Below are positions 44,971-55,610 of a DNA stretch of 64,000 nt, piece by piece. Source of the DNA: Bacillus sp. BA3 (GTDB lineage Bacteria > Bacillota > Bacilli > Bacillales > DSM-1321); the NCBI GenBank assembly GCA_002835675.1, contig PIZR01000002.1, positions 124,001 through 188,000 on the forward strand, read 5' to 3'. A program made the position numbers and the translations under genes. The notes beneath the pieces were generated by a model. The model made no database searches and was not told the DNA's origin. It saw only the letters and a program-made list of their open reading frames with translations. The first letter of the stretch is position 1; the number at the start of each line of letters is the position of its first letter.

Positions 44971-45447
44971 CTAAATGCTTCGATAATACTTTAGCCATTC
45001 CCCAGTTTTAAAATCATAATAGTCATAGTTAAAACGCTCGGATTCATCAAGATACGTTACTTCCCAAAGCGGAACGTTTTTTTCCATGCCTAGCTTAACC
45101 GAAATGATTTTTTGGGGATTAAGCTTTTCTTTGACAATGTTTAAAATTTCTTTTTTTGATTTACCATCTTTATAGTTTTCCACTACTATTTCTTTCTTCT
45201 TGTCCTCAGGAAGCCAGACTATTTTTTTAGTCCCTTTTTCTCCCTTACCAATGATGACGGAGTATGAATCCTGCCCATTATAAAGGTAGAATTCTTCCAT
45301 GGTCACAAGGCCGCCCTCTTCCTTCGCCTTTTTAAAAGCCTCATTACCAGCCTCTTTTTTAGGCTGCAACGCTTTAATATATGCCCCGCTGACAAATCCG
45401 ATAAAACAAAGGACCAGGATGGAAGCAATAATCAACCATTTTTTCAA
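44971..45447 (-). CDS. ypmB: YpmB family membrane-anchored protein (DUF5590)
   Basis: A 158-residue protein with an N-terminal membrane anchor (residues 4-24) and an extracytoplasmic domain with two PepSY-like parts. Conserved-looking segments are YNGQDSYSVIIGKGEKG, PQKIISVKLGMEKNVPLWEV and Y-Y-D-F-K-T-G-E-W. Function unknown. Located between ypmA and aspB as in B. subtilis. Confidence 0.88.
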   Translation of the reverse strand: MKKWLIIASILVLCFIGFVSGAYIKALQPKKEAGNEAFKKAKEEGGLVTMEEFYLYNGQDSYSVIIGKGEKGTKKIVWLPEDKKKEIVVENYKDGKSKKEILNIVKEKLNPQKIISVKLGMEKNVPLWEVTYLDESERFNYDYYDFKTGEWLKYYRSI

Positions 45448-45465
45448 AGCTGCTTTTCCCTCTTT

Positions 45466-45636
45466 CTATGTACGATAAATTGTAAATATCGCTTTTTCTT
45501 GATCTTCGGAATCCAATGCCAGACCGAACATTAAATCATCTTTTTTCAATGTTCGGTTCAAGGAATCCACAATTTTATACAGATCAGGAGAATGTTGCAA
45601 CCTGACTGTTGAAATTACTTCGATTTTACTTTCCAT
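45466..45636 (-). CDS. ypmA: YpmA family protein (DUF4264)
   Basis: A 56-residue protein of unknown function, highly conserved in Bacillus (SLNRTLKKDDLMFGLALD ... KAIFTIYRT). The start at 45636 (MESKIEVIS) follows GGAGGGG by 6 nt; the frame could start five codons earlier but that ATG lies in the ribosome-site region. First gene of ypmA-ypmB-aspB. Confidence 0.9.
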   Translation of the reverse strand: MESKIEVISTVRLQHSPDLYKIVDSLNRTLKKDDLMFGLALDSEDQEKAIFTIYRT

Positions 45637-45791
45637 GAGACGCCCCTCCATTTTAATAAATTGTCAACAACCACTGGTATGAATAGGATTTGAAGGCTTT
45701 ACCACCTATCACATTATACCAGTTCAAAGGTTATTTTTCTTTATAAATTCATAAAAATCCATTTTAGATTAATGAAATATCTAAAGATTCT

Positions 45792-48572
45792 TTAAATCCA
45801 CTTCTCTATCATTTCAGCCATTTCTGTTATTGAGGCTTGGTGCCAGTTCACTTCGGGAATGGCCTTTTGAAATTCAGGTCCGTATTTGGCAGTGATTATG
45901 CGGCGATCAAGTATAACCAAAACCCCTTTATCTTCTGGCGTCCGTATAAGCCTGCCGAATCCTTGCCGGAACCTTAACAGGGCCTCAGGTAAAGAATAAG
46001 CAGAGAAAGGATTACGCCCTTGCTTCTCGAGAAGTTGACATTTTGCTGCTGTCACTGGTTCATCCGGTGGCGAAAATGGCAGCCTGACAATGATTAAACA
46101 AGATAAATCCTCGCCTGGGATATCGACGCCTTCCCATAGGCTGGTTGTCCCAAACAGGACTGCTTTCTCGAAGTTTTGGAAATTCCTGAGCAGCCTCATC
46201 CGGCTTCCGCCAGAAATCCCTTGTGCAAACAGGGTGAACTCATCCAGGACCCCACTGTCTTTGATGGAATTATAGGTCGCCCGCAGCATTTCATGCGAGG
46301 TGAATAATACCATCATCCTCCCTTTCGCTGCTTGAGCGGCAGCAATAATATGGTTTGCCGCGGTTTCGGAGAATTCCTCCACTGATAAGCAATTGATATC
46401 TGGTAGATCATTTGGAACCAGTACCTTTACGAGTTCCTTATAAGGAAAGGGAGAAGGAAAACTTGCTGTCTGCATTGGTTCATTCTCTAAACCGAGTTGT
46501 TCTTTAAAATACTTAAAAGAATCTTTCACAACGAGGGTTGCCGATGTCATGACCACACTTTTTTGGCGTCCGAAATAGGAATCCCATAACCGTTTGCTTC
46601 CTGCAATCGGCTGAACCGTCAAAGTCACCCCATGCTGGGGTGCTGCATTCGTATAATCAAGCCAATAAATATTTTCTTCATGCGGCTTGATGAAGAATTC
46701 ATGCAAGGAGTCCCTGGTATCCTGTAAATGTCCAAGCAGCACCTCGATATCATTCAAATGAAATAATGAATTTTTTCCTAATGGGGACTCATTATTCAAT
46801 AAAAGGGCCAATCTTTTCTCTAACTCCGTGATGATGTATCCTAATAAATCCACCAATCGCTCAGCGACCAGAATCGCCTTACCCCATCTTCCATCATCTA
46901 TTTTGAATGAAAGCCGTTTCGGACTCATGGAACGTGAAAGTTTTTCCGCCTGATTGGAAATGTAATAAAAAAGCTGTTCGAATTCATATGAAAAATCACT
47001 AAGCTTTTGATCTAATTCATGCGTGGACTTCCCCTCGGCCAGTCCATTATTTATGAGCATCCTGCCCAATTTATATAATAATTGCTTTTGATCTGATGTC
47101 CCTAGTCTGTTTAAAACCGTCTTCACCGAAATGTAATTTAGCCTGCTCCCAAGCTGTTTAGATGCTGCCTGTTCCAAATGGTGTGCTTCATCGAGTATCA
47201 AATACCCTTTTTTTGGAATCAAGGCATCTTCTGTAAGCAGATCCGTCATTAAAAATGAATGGTTAGTAATGATGATATCCGCCTTGGCGGCTGTTCTTTT
47301 TGCCCGTTCAAAAAAATCCAATTCAAGCCAGGGCTGTTTTAATCCGGCGTATGTAAGACCATCGCTTTGCAGCCGATTCCAAAATAGCTGACCGCCGCTT
47401 GTAAGATTCAATTCATCTTTATCGCCTGTTAAGGTTTCGGTAAGCCAAACCAATATCTGCATTTTCGTTAATGCCGTTTCATAATTATCTTCCTTCTCAC
47501 GCAATGCCCTTTCAAACTTTGCCAAGCTCAAATAATTACTTCTCCCCTTTAGCAAAACAGCTTGAAAGGTAAAGGGAAGTATTTTTTTAAGCTTGGGAAC
47601 CTCATTTTGAAGAAGTTGATCCTGTAGCTGAAGCGTGTATGTTGAAACGACGACAGGTTTATGATGTTTTTTTGCAAAATAGACGGCCGGAAGCAGATAG
47701 CCTATGGATTTCCCAATACCTGTCCCAGCTTCAATGATTGCATCCTGGCTGGATTCGAAGGAATGGTGAATCATGTTCATCATATCAAGTTGTCCGCTTC
47801 TTGCTTCAAAGGCAGGGTATGCACTTTGAAGCATGGCTATTTTTTTCTCATCATCAAGCGGAAATTCCGCCCCCGTGTCTTTTTGATCACCTTCGTCTTC
47901 GGCCTTTTTAAATGCAAGGCCCCTATAAGTAATAAGATCAGGTGAATGGACTTCTGCTTTAGCAAGTTTGCTTGCAATGCAAGCATCTATCAATTCGGAA
48001 ATCTCACTTTGTAAGGAATATGATAATCGATATAACTGTTTAAGTGTCATCACTGGAAGATTCATCAGCTTTTTTTTCAATTCCAATAATAATAAAGCGG
48101 TCGCATATGCATCACTATCCGCTTGATGGGGCCTGGAATGATCTAGATTTTCTTCTTTAGCCAGCTGGTGCAGCTTATATCCATCGGATGTTGGTTTTAA
48201 TATTTTCGCTAACTCCACTGTATCAAGGGTGGAACCATAAAACGGCTCAAACCCGCATCGTACTAGTTCTTCCTGTAGAAAAGATAAATCAAATAATACA
48301 TTATGGGCAACAAAACATGCCCCTTCTATAAGCCGGGCAATATTTCCTGCAACATCTTCAAAGTCAGGTGCATTTTTTACCGTCTCGTTGCTTATTCCGG
48401 TCAACTCTTCAATAAACAAGGAAATTTCCTGTCCAGGGTGGATATATGTGGAGTATTCATCCACAATTTGGTCATTTTCGATGACCACGCCAGCAAATTG
48501 AATAATCCTATCCCCTTTTTTCGGAGAATTCCCTGTTGTTTCCAAATCGACCACTACATATCGTTGCATCAT
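45792..48572 (-). CDS. dinG: DinG: 3'-5' exonuclease fused to an XPD-like helicase domain
   Basis: A 926-residue protein. The N-terminal DEDD exonuclease (residues ~1-165) has VVDLETTGNSP and HNVLFDLSFLQEE. The helicase-like part has Walker A AGTGIGKS, DEAH in LILDEAHHLEQAA and motif VI F-R-Q-G-F-G-R-L-I-R. Unlike E. coli DinG and YpvA in this window, no four-cysteine iron-sulfur cluster is evident, as known for Gram-positive DinG, whose S. aureus member acts as an exonuclease. GAGGTG lies 8 nt before the first ATG. Role in DNA repair inferred. Confidence 0.94.
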   Translation of the reverse strand: MMQRYVVVDLETTGNSPKKGDRIIQFAGVVIENDQIVDEYSTYIHPGQEISLFIEELTGISNETVKNAPDFEDVAGNIARLIEGACFVAHNVLFDLSFLQEELVRCGFEPFYGSTLDTVELAKILKPTSDGYKLHQLAKEENLDHSRPHQADSDAYATALLLLELKKKLMNLPVMTLKQLYRLSYSLQSEISELIDACIASKLAKAEVHSPDLITYRGLAFKKAEDEGDQKDTGAEFPLDDEKKIAMLQSAYPAFEARSGQLDMMNMIHHSFESSQDAIIEAGTGIGKSIGYLLPAVYFAKKHHKPVVVSTYTLQLQDQLLQNEVPKLKKILPFTFQAVLLKGRSNYLSLAKFERALREKEDNYETALTKMQILVWLTETLTGDKDELNLTSGGQLFWNRLQSDGLTYAGLKQPWLELDFFERAKRTAAKADIIITNHSFLMTDLLTEDALIPKKGYLILDEAHHLEQAASKQLGSRLNYISVKTVLNRLGTSDQKQLLYKLGRMLINNGLAEGKSTHELDQKLSDFSYEFEQLFYYISNQAEKLSRSMSPKRLSFKIDDGRWGKAILVAERLVDLLGYIITELEKRLALLLNNESPLGKNSLFHLNDIEVLLGHLQDTRDSLHEFFIKPHEENIYWLDYTNAAPQHGVTLTVQPIAGSKRLWDSYFGRQKSVVMTSATLVVKDSFKYFKEQLGLENEPMQTASFPSPFPYKELVKVLVPNDLPDINCLSVEEFSETAANHIIAAAQAAKGRMMVLFTSHEMLRATYNSIKDSGVLDEFTLFAQGISGGSRMRLLRNFQNFEKAVLFGTTSLWEGVDIPGEDLSCLIIVRLPFSPPDEPVTAAKCQLLEKQGRNPFSAYSLPEALLRFRQGFGRLIRTPEDKGVLVILDRRIITAKYGPEFQKAIPEVNWHQASITEMAEMIEKWI

Positions 48573-48683
48573 GAATTGTACACCTCAAACTTCACTTTCT
48601 CCACTTCCTGATGGAATTCTCTTATCTTTTTTATACCATAATAATCGTAATAAAGGAAACAAGCGGTTCATCAACGGACGAAA

Positions 48684-48729
48684 AGGGCCGGCACCTGTAT
48701 GCATGATCCATGCATATTGTGCCGGCCCT
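48684..48729 (-). terminator. Terminator of panBCD
   Basis: AGGGCCGGCAC / GTGCCGGCCCT, an 11-bp GC-rich stem, with an inner ATGCAT/ATGCAT pairing, then TTTTCG on the minus strand, just past panD. Confidence 0.75.
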
Positions 48730-48733
48730 CCGC

Positions 48734-49117
48734 TTACATGACAGTAGCTGCAGGTTCGTTTGAAATCAGATCAATGATTTTGTTATTTTCATCCATGATC
48801 GCAACTTTTGGTTTATGATCCCCCAGTTTATCCTCTGAAACCATCACATAAGAAATGATTATCACGATATCATCCGGCTGCACCAGTCTTGCTGCCGCTC
48901 CGTTCAAACACACGACACCGCTGCCCCGTTCTCCCGCAATCACATACGTTTCAAGTCGTGCACCATTATTATTATTCACGATGGCGACTTTTTCATTAGG
49001 CAGAATACCCACCGCATCAATTATATCTTCATCAATCGTAATGCTGCCTACATAGTTCAAATTAGCCTCAGTAACCCTTGCACGGTGGATTTTTCCATTC
49101 ATCATCGTTCGAAACAT
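48734..49117 (-). CDS. panD: Aspartate 1-decarboxylase
   Basis: A 127-residue proenzyme that makes beta-alanine for pantothenate. Self-cleavage occurs between G24 and S25 in NYVGSITID, giving the pyruvoyl group on Ser25. The K9, H11 and R54-type positions of the family and [19 protein letters not shown] are present. Last gene of panB-panC-panD. Confidence 0.97.
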   Translation of the reverse strand: MFRTMMNGKIHRARVTEANLNYVGSITIDEDIIDAVGILPNEKVAIVNNNNGARLETYVIAGERGSGVVCLNGAAARLVQPDDIVIIISYVMVSEDKLGDHKPKVAIMDENNKIIDLISNEPAATVM

Positions 49118-49142
49118 CTCAATACCCCCTGATTTTCATGAA

Positions 49143-49991
49143 TTATTCTACATTTAAAGTGATATTATCAATTAGTCTTGCATGCTTGAACTTTACAGCC
49201 ATTGCAATGATGATGTTTCCAGCCAGCGATTCAAGCGGTTTAAGTTCAGGGTATTGATAGACTTCAATATAGTCGATCACTCCACTTGTGTGGGCACCAA
49301 TATGTTCACTTACTAGAGCCGTGACGGTTGCTGCATTTCTTTCACCTGATTCAACCGCCTCTTTGGCCTTCAATAAACTTTGGTACAGCTCTTTAGCCTC
49401 CAAGCGCTCCTGAACTGATAGGTTCACATTTCGCGAGCTCTTCGCTAACCCATCTTCTTCACGTACAGTATCCACTGCAATAAGCTGAATAGGGAAATTG
49501 AAGTCTTTGATCAGTCCATCTATCACGGCGACTTGCTGGGCATCCTTCTTACCAAAGTAAGCTCTATCAGGAAGGATGATATTGAAGAATTTCGTTAAGA
49601 CTGTCGCAACACCATCAAAGTGTCCGGGCCTTTGTCTGCCGCATAAAACATCCGTCCTGCTTTGGACAACAACTTTTACAGATGGTTCTTCACCGTACAT
49701 TTCGTGGACAGTTGGATAGAAGAGATAATCAACTCCGCCATTGGCTGCGACTTTTTCATCCCGTTCCAAATCCCGCGGATATGTTTCAAAATCCTCATTG
49801 GGTCCAAATTGCGTCGGATTGACAAAAATACTTAATACCACAATGTCATTTTCTTTACGCGCCTTTTCCAGAAGGGTTGCATGCCCCTCATGTAAAAACC
49901 CCATTGTCGCTACATAGCCAATGCTTTTGTTATTGTTTTTTTCCTCTCTAAGTGCCAATTGCAAAGCAGCTGCTGATGTAAATGTTTTCAT
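49143..49991 (-). CDS. panC: Pantothenate synthetase
   Basis: A 282-residue ATP-dependent ligase joining pantoate and beta-alanine. [13 protein letters not shown] carries the HxGH nucleotide motif, [13 protein letters not shown] and YFGKKDAQQ are family signatures, and K-S-S-R-N follows. Start overlaps the panB stop by 4 nt; panD follows after 25 bp. Confidence 0.97.
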   Translation of the reverse strand: MKTFTSAAALQLALREEKNNNKSIGYVATMGFLHEGHATLLEKARKENDIVVLSIFVNPTQFGPNEDFETYPRDLERDEKVAANGGVDYLFYPTVHEMYGEEPSVKVVVQSRTDVLCGRQRPGHFDGVATVLTKFFNIILPDRAYFGKKDAQQVAVIDGLIKDFNFPIQLIAVDTVREEDGLAKSSRNVNLSVQERLEAKELYQSLLKAKEAVESGERNAATVTALVSEHIGAHTSGVIDYIEVYQYPELKPLESLAGNIIIAMAVKFKHARLIDNITLNVE

Positions 49992-50824
49992 CTTTTCCCT
50001 CCGTAAAGTTCGGAAAGCTGCTCTTCCTTCATCGTGAATGTATGTTTTTCCGACGGAAAAACTTTAGATTTCACTTCATTCACGAAGCTTGTAAGCGATT
50101 GGCCAATCAGTTCATTTGCATCTCCATAAACTTTTACGAATTTCGCCAGCCGGTCTACCCCGTACTTGATGACATCATGGTAAACGAGGACTTGACCATC
50201 CGTTTCAGCTCCTGCCCCAATTCCAATGGTTGGAATGTCAAGGTTCCGTGTGACGAGTTCCCCCACTTGATATGGAACACATTCTAAGACTACTGCCATC
50301 GCCCCCGCAGCTTCACACTTTCTCGCATCTTCCAAGAGCTGTGCTGCACTTTCCGCATCTTTTCCTTGTACTTTATATCCGCCCAGAACGCCGACTGATT
50401 GAGGAGTCAAGCCAAGATGGGCTACAACCGGGATGCCCGCCTTGGTCAATGCTGATATTTTTTCAACAACATCATCCGCTCCCTCAAGCTTTACGGCATC
50501 CGCATGACCTTCCTGCATGATCCGGGCTGCATTCTTGAGTGTTTCATCCATAGATAGGTGATAGCTCATAAATGGCATATCCGTTACGACAAATGTATTT
50601 GGTGCCCCGCGTTTTACTGCCTTTGTATGATGGATCATGTCATTCACCGTAACTGGAATCGTTGAATCATATCCCAATACGACCATTCCTAAAGAATCTC
50701 CGACTAAAATCATGTCTACACCTGATTGTTCGGCTAACTTTGCTGACGGGTAATCATAGGCCGTCAGCATGACAATCTTCTCTTGATTTTGTTTCATTTT
50801 CAAAAAATCTCCGGATAATTTCAT
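49988..50824 (-). CDS. panB: 3-methyl-2-oxobutanoate hydroxymethyltransferase
   Basis: A 278-residue (beta/alpha)8 enzyme that adds a hydroxymethyl group from methylene-THF to ketoisovalerate. [29 protein letters not shown] and [14 protein letters not shown] match the family. ATG 50824 is chosen because AAGGAGG lies 7 nt upstream and it aligns with B. subtilis PanB; the open frame runs 20 codons further. First gene of panBCD. Confidence 0.96.
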   Translation of the reverse strand: MKLSGDFLKMKQNQEKIVMLTAYDYPSAKLAEQSGVDMILVGDSLGMVVLGYDSTIPVTVNDMIHHTKAVKRGAPNTFVVTDMPFMSYHLSMDETLKNAARIMQEGHADAVKLEGADDVVEKISALTKAGIPVVAHLGLTPQSVGVLGGYKVQGKDAESAAQLLEDARKCEAAGAMAVVLECVPYQVGELVTRNLDIPTIGIGAGAETDGQVLVYHDVIKYGVDRLAKFVKVYGDANELIGQSLTSFVNEVKSKVFPSEKHTFTMKEEQLSELYGGKR

Positions 50825-50892
50825 TACGTTTCCTCCTTTTGATGGAGGAGATGAAAACATCAGCGAAAACTGGTGTCTATACATTCATCCGC

Positions 50893-50990
50893 AAAAAAAG
50901 GACTGACTAAAAAAGTATCTGTTTCGCTACGAAAAATGGCTGAAAAAGCCACAATTCGATCAATAAACAGACTCATCTTTTAGTCAATCC
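50893..50990 (-). terminator. Long imperfect hairpin terminator after birA
   Basis: GGACTGACTAAAA (50900-50912) pairs with TTTTAGTCAATCC (50978-50990), and a second layer pairs TCTGTTT with AAACAGA. A small inner hairpin GGCTGAAAAAGCC caps it. On the minus strand seven T residues follow directly. The remaining gap (50,991-51,162) has no gene. Confidence 0.65.
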
Positions 50991-51162
50991 CTTTGTTTCA
51001 TCAGAAGTTTCATCCCTCCGTCCCCGTCCAGTTCTCTGGATCAAGGCAGATTTTCAAATAATTTGGTATTTATGGGGGTGCAGTTCACATGATACTGCCC
51101 ACTTGCATTATATCAAGCCAAATTGAAAATTTCTATTTAATTTTCACGAATTTGACAAAAAT

Positions 51163-52143
51163 CTACTGAATTTCAATATCTGCAGAATATATCGAATGTA
51201 CGGTTCCTTTGCCGTCTTCAAGAAGTAAAACGCCTGAATCCGTTATGCCCAACGCTTTTCCGACAATCGTGTCATTAACGGTACTCGCTTTGATTACCTG
51301 TCCAAGACTGATCGCATAACTCTCCCATAAATCCTTTATTGGCATGAAGCCCTGATCTAAATAGAGTTCGTACAAATTTTCCAGACGAAACAATGCTCGT
51401 TGAATGACCTTGGACCTTGAAACCGTCACTCCACTTTCTATGAGAAGGGAAGACGCTTTTTCCTGCAGATCTTCAGGAAAATCCTCCAATTGCTGATTGA
51501 TATTCATTCCAATTCCGATAATGACAGAATGGATCCTATCTGATTCCGCCTGCATCTCCGTAAGGATGCCCACCACTTTCTTGCGATTCACCAAAATATC
51601 ATTCGGCCACTTTATTTGCGGCTTCAAATCAGTGGTATCCTCTATAGCCTGAGCAACAGCGACCGCGGCCAATAATGTAAGCTGTGGAGCCTCATGAATC
51701 GGGATTTTCGGCCTCAAGATGAGACTCATCCATATGCCGCTGAATTTTGGGGAATGCCAAGATCTCATTAGCCTTCCTTTTCCGGATATCTGCTCCTCGG
51801 CAACGACGAGGGTCCCCTCCTGAACGCCTTCATTTGCGAGTTGATGCGCAATTTTTTGCGTGGATTCTACAGTTTCCTGATAGTGGATCATCTTGCCGAT
51901 CGTTTTTGTTTCCAAGCCAAGCTGGATTTCGCTCTCGGACACTTTTTCCGGCGCTGATATGATCCGGTAGCCTTTTTTCCTTACGGCCTCAACATTATAC
52001 CCTTCACTGCGCAGGTCTTCTATATGCTTCCAGACAGCTGTGCGCGAACAGCCAATGTATTCAGCAATTTCCTGACCGGATATAAACGCACCATCCGCTT
52101 TTGAGAGGGCTTCCATCAGCTTTGTTCTTAACTCAGATTGCAT
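51163..52143 (-). CDS. birA: Biotin-protein ligase / biotin operon repressor BirA
   Basis: A 326-residue bifunctional protein: N-terminal winged HTH (SGQEIAEYIGCSRTAVWKHI), central ligase domain with G-K-G-R-L-M-R-S-W, K-W-P-N-D-I-L-V-N-x-K-K and G-I-G-M-N-I-N, and a C-terminal SH3-like domain. ATG 52143 has GAGGTGG 8 nt upstream; the longer frame begins with a GTG inside that site. Overlaps the cca 3' end by 16 nt in the mgsA-bshB1-bshA-cca-birA run. Confidence 0.95.
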   Translation of the reverse strand: MQSELRTKLMEALSKADGAFISGQEIAEYIGCSRTAVWKHIEDLRSEGYNVEAVRKKGYRIISAPEKVSESEIQLGLETKTIGKMIHYQETVESTQKIAHQLANEGVQEGTLVVAEEQISGKGRLMRSWHSPKFSGIWMSLILRPKIPIHEAPQLTLLAAVAVAQAIEDTTDLKPQIKWPNDILVNRKKVVGILTEMQAESDRIHSVIIGIGMNINQQLEDFPEDLQEKASSLLIESGVTVSRSKVIQRALFRLENLYELYLDQGFMPIKDLWESYAISLGQVIKASTVNDTIVGKALGITDSGVLLLEDGKGTVHSIYSADIEIQ

Positions 52144-53312
52144 TTCACCAGCCACCTCTTTATTTCTTCTTTATCATTTCTTAATTCTTCATTCAAGACA
52201 GCTTTCAATACTTTTCCCAAGTATTCCTTGACCCATGGACCTGGCTTTTCTTGTTGCCAATTCAATAAATCCGTTCCCGTAACGGCAAGATCCGACATTT
52301 GTTTAATAATAAGTCCATTATAGCTTTGATGTGCATTCTCCTCCGCATCCGATACATTCCCGCCAGTCATCGCCGCCCTGACTTTTGCAGCTTGTACAGT
52401 TACGTCATGCCCTGCCTGAAATACATCGATGGCTGATGGATCTTCTTTCTTCACTAGCTGTATCGTACGTTGAACGTTTCTTATGCTTTTCAATGGCAGC
52501 TTCCATTCCCTCAAAGCCTCTTCCATTTCCTGATCTTTTGTGTGAACCATGATTATAGACCATATTTCTGCCGCTTTCAGTTGATGAAGCGGCAGGTTCA
52601 GTAATTCCATTAAATGTTCCTTTTTACTGGAGAATAGAGGCAGGTATTGATATAAACCGCTTTCCAGCAAGAGTGAAAAAGCCCTTAACTTATTCGAGCC
52701 TGCCAATAGTTTCTCAAATTCAACCAGGATTCTTTCGACAGCAATTTCACTGATGATCTGGGCGTTTTCTTTAAGGGAATCAAAGGTTTCTTGATCCAGT
52801 TCAAAATCAAGTTGACTGATGAATCTTAATGCACGCATCATTCTCAATGCATCCTCATGAAACCTTTCATGCGGGTTGCCAACCGTGATGATCCTTTTTT
52901 CAGCCAAATCTCGCTTACCATTAAATGGATCGATGATCTTACCGGTCTTATCCATTGCCATTGCATTCATCGTAAAATCTCTTCTTTGCAAATCCTCAGT
53001 CAAAGAACGGACAAATTGTACAGCATCGGGTCTGCGAAAGTCCGAATACCCGCTTTCCGTTCTAAACGTCGTAATTTCGTATGTACCCGTATCCGTTATG
53101 ACGAGCACTGTTCCGTGGTCAATCCCGATATCAGCCGTATTAGGAAAAATCCTTTTGATTTCCTGGGGTGTTGCGGAAGTCGCTATGTCCACATCGTTAA
53201 TGGGTCTGCCAAGGATATAATCCCTTACAGAGCCGCCAACGAAATAAGCCTCGTATCCTGCTTCTTCAATCAATTCCAGAATGGGTACTGATTTTAAGAA
53301 TAACCGATCCAT
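52128..53312 (-). CDS. cca: CCA tRNA nucleotidyltransferase
   Basis: A 394-residue class II nucleotidyltransferase that builds and repairs the tRNA CCA end. The active site is GGSVRDYILG with DVDIAT (catalytic Asp pair), followed by RRDFTMNAMA, the E-D-A-L-R-M-M-R-A motif and a helical tail. ATG 53312 follows GGGAGGGG by 6 nt; an upstream in-frame extension of 27 codons has no ribosome site and would overlap bshA. Confidence 0.95.
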   Translation of the reverse strand: MDRLFLKSVPILELIEEAGYEAYFVGGSVRDYILGRPINDVDIATSATPQEIKRIFPNTADIGIDHGTVLVITDTGTYEITTFRTESGYSDFRRPDAVQFVRSLTEDLQRRDFTMNAMAMDKTGKIIDPFNGKRDLAEKRIITVGNPHERFHEDALRMMRALRFISQLDFELDQETFDSLKENAQIISEIAVERILVEFEKLLAGSNKLRAFSLLLESGLYQYLPLFSSKKEHLMELLNLPLHQLKAAEIWSIIMVHTKDQEMEEALREWKLPLKSIRNVQRTIQLVKKEDPSAIDVFQAGHDVTVQAAKVRAAMTGGNVSDAEENAHQSYNGLIIKQMSDLAVTGTDLLNWQQEKPGPWVKEYLGKVLKAVLNEELRNDKEEIKRWLVKCNLS

Positions 53313-53325
53313 CAGCATCCCCTCC

Positions 53326-54465
53326 CTATTCGATGGATTTACCTTCAAGTGCTTGAATATAGATGGCTTCATACTCAGCCATAATCGTATCACTGTGAAA
53401 TTCAGTATTGGCCCTTTCCAGCGCAGCTTCAGAAAAGCGTTTATGTAAAACCGGGTCGCTTAAAAGTCCAATCGCTTTTTCAGCAACCATTTTGACATCT
53501 CCCAATTCACAAATATAACCAGTCTCCCCGTCAACGATGACTTCAGGAATTCCCCCGATATTTGTCCCTATACAAGGAACTCCACATGCCATCGCCTCGA
53601 GTAGCACAAGTCCGAAACTCTCTTTTTCCGATAACAGGAATATCAAATCACTGATTGAATATAATTCGGCAAGGTTATCCTGCTTACCAAGAAACAAGAC
53701 CGAATCATCGATTCCAAGATCATTAGCCAATTTCAAAACGGTTGTCACTTCCGGTCCGTCCCCTACGAGCAGAAGCTTTGCGGGCATTTTCTTTTGAGTT
53801 AGATAAAAAGCTTGGATGACGTCTTTCACTCGTTTGACCGAACGGAAATTCGAAACATGTATGATCACTTTTTCATCTTCACTGATTCCGTATTCATCCT
53901 TAAGGTAATCGGAATTGGATTTATGGTAATCTCTTTCATCAATAAAATTATAAACGGTTTTGATTTCCTTATCCGGTGCGATTAATTCGTGCGTCTGCTG
54001 AACTAGGGAATTAGATACTCCTGTAACGACATCCGATTGCTCTATCCCGAATTTTATCAAATTGGTCAATGAGGGATCATGGCCTAATACGGTTATGTCC
54101 GTACCATGCAGTGTGGTTACGATCTTTACTTCATTACCTGACATCTGCTTTGCAAGGATTGCACAAACAGCATGGGGAATTGCATAATGAACGTGGAGAA
54201 TATCTAATTTCTCCCGTTTTACGACATCCGCTATCTTGCTCGCAAGCGCCAGGTCATATGGTGGATATTGAAAGACAGAATACGAGTTCACTTCAACTTG
54301 GTGATAAAAAATATTACAGTACATCTTATTCAAGCGAAAAGGGAGGCTTGAAGAAATGAAATGTATCTCATGTCCTTTTTCTGCAAGCATCTTGCCTAAT
54401 TCAGTTGCTACGACACCAGAACCCCCAACTGTAGGGTAACAGGTAATTCCAATTTTTAATTTCAT
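53326..54465 (-). CDS. bshA: Bacillithiol glycosyltransferase BshA
   Basis: A 379-residue GT4 family enzyme making N-acetylglucosaminyl malate from UDP-GlcNAc and malate, the first bacillithiol step. [16 protein letters not shown] is the N-terminal glycine-rich loop. L-H-V-H-Y-A-I-P-H and [16 protein letters not shown] (retaining E-x7-E) are typical. Directly follows bshB1 (4 bp gap), so the first two bacillithiol enzymes are co-expressed. Confidence 0.96.
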   Translation of the reverse strand: MKLKIGITCYPTVGGSGVVATELGKMLAEKGHEIHFISSSLPFRLNKMYCNIFYHQVEVNSYSVFQYPPYDLALASKIADVVKREKLDILHVHYAIPHAVCAILAKQMSGNEVKIVTTLHGTDITVLGHDPSLTNLIKFGIEQSDVVTGVSNSLVQQTHELIAPDKEIKTVYNFIDERDYHKSNSDYLKDEYGISEDEKVIIHVSNFRSVKRVKDVIQAFYLTQKKMPAKLLLVGDGPEVTTVLKLANDLGIDDSVLFLGKQDNLAELYSISDLIFLLSEKESFGLVLLEAMACGVPCIGTNIGGIPEVIVDGETGYICELGDVKMVAEKAIGLLSDPVLHKRFSEAALERANTEFHSDTIMAEYEAIYIQALEGKSIE

Positions 54466-54469
54466 AAGA

Positions 54470-55183
54470 TTATTTTTCTCCTAACAAGTCGGCATCGATC
54501 AGTAACGGTTTTTTAGTCATGAATCCCTCCGCATAGGCGACACCCACTTCTTTACCGAACATCCGCTCCCGTGCCTCGACAGTCTCGATATAGCCATTAA
54601 CCAGCGGTGTTTCTACAGATACTTGACTTTCTTCGAATTGGCTGCGATATGCCCTAAGGCTATCCAGTTTTTTCGATATTGTGGAACTGATGTCCACGAC
54701 GAAGTCCGGTTTGTGAAACCCATTGATCATATAATAGTACATATTTTGGACACGATGAGAATCCACGTCTGCTTCTTCCATATATTTCCTTACTCCTGCC
54801 GAAAAAACTGCTTCCTCCACTAATTTGGCACAGTTACCATGATCGGGATGGCGATCTTCCAAAAATGGTGCAAATACAAGTGCAGGCTTATATTGGCGAA
54901 TGACCGTAATGATTTGATTTATGTATTCCGCTTTCATGTATAGGCCCCGGTCGGGTAAATCAAGGGAAATCCTCTTCACCCCAAGGATTTCAGCAGCCTT
55001 ATGTGCTTCCTCCTGACGCAATGGAACGGTTCCATTGGAAGACATTTCAGCTTTTGTCAAATCACAAATGACAATTTCCCTGCCTTGTTGCGCATATTTG
55101 GCGATCGTGCCACCCATACCGATTTCAACATCATCCGCATGTGCGCCAAAAGCCAGAATATCTATGTTACTTTTGTTTATCAT
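54470..55183 (-). CDS. bshB1: Bacillithiol deacetylase BshB1
   Basis: A 237-residue PIG-L/LmbE-type zinc deacetylase that converts GlcNAc-malate to GlcN-malate. Zinc and catalytic residues are in [12 protein letters not shown] (A-H-x-D-D) and DRHPDHGN (H-P-D-H). The start overlaps the mgsA 3' end by 17 nt. Followed by bshA. Confidence 0.95.
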   Translation of the reverse strand: MINKSNIDILAFGAHADDVEIGMGGTIAKYAQQGREIVICDLTKAEMSSNGTVPLRQEEAHKAAEILGVKRISLDLPDRGLYMKAEYINQIITVIRQYKPALVFAPFLEDRHPDHGNCAKLVEEAVFSAGVRKYMEEADVDSHRVQNMYYYMINGFHKPDFVVDISSTISKKLDSLRAYRSQFEESQVSVETPLVNGYIETVEARERMFGKEVGVAYAEGFMTKKPLLIDADLLGEK

Positions 55184-55592
55184 TTATCTCACCTTGTTTT
55201 TTCCGTAGTTTTAGCCAGTCCATATACCCATGCTTCAAACCTTGTATCAGCACTTCTGCCGTGCCCATATTTGTCGCCAAGGGAATTTCATAAACATCTG
55301 ATAGGCGTATAAGCGCCGATACATCAGGTTCATGTGGCTGTGATGTCAATGGATCGCGGAAAAATAGGACCATGTCCATTTCTCCACGCGCAATCATCGC
55401 ACCTATTTCCTGATCCCCTCCAAGAGGTCCTGAATGAAAACGATGGACAGGCAGCGATACTTCTTCCATGATTCTTTTCCCGGTCGTTCCTGTAGCATAT
55501 AATTCATGCTGCTCAAATACATCTTTATAGGCTGTTACAAATTGAATGATATCTTCTTTTTTCATATCATGGGCAATTAAGGCAATTTTCAT
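55167..55592 (-). CDS. mgsA: Methylglyoxal synthase
   Basis: A 141-residue enzyme that turns dihydroxyacetone phosphate into methylglyoxal and phosphate. [29 protein letters not shown] and MVLFFRDPL (catalytic Asp) are the known motifs. Its place before bshB1-bshA is meaningful, since bacillithiol helps detoxify methylglyoxal. Between dapB and bshB1 as in B. subtilis. Confidence 0.96.
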   Translation of the reverse strand: MKIALIAHDMKKEDIIQFVTAYKDVFEQHELYATGTTGKRIMEEVSLPVHRFHSGPLGGDQEIGAMIARGEMDMVLFFRDPLTSQPHEPDVSALIRLSDVYEIPLATNMGTAEVLIQGLKHGYMDWLKLRKKQGEINDKQK

Positions 55593-55610
55593 CGTAAACC
55601 CTCCTGATCC

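Noticed and set aside
51049..51110. Intact insertion sequence next to birA
   Set aside because: Only a short end-like sequence is seen; no second end, transposase or target duplication, so it is reported only as a weak finding.
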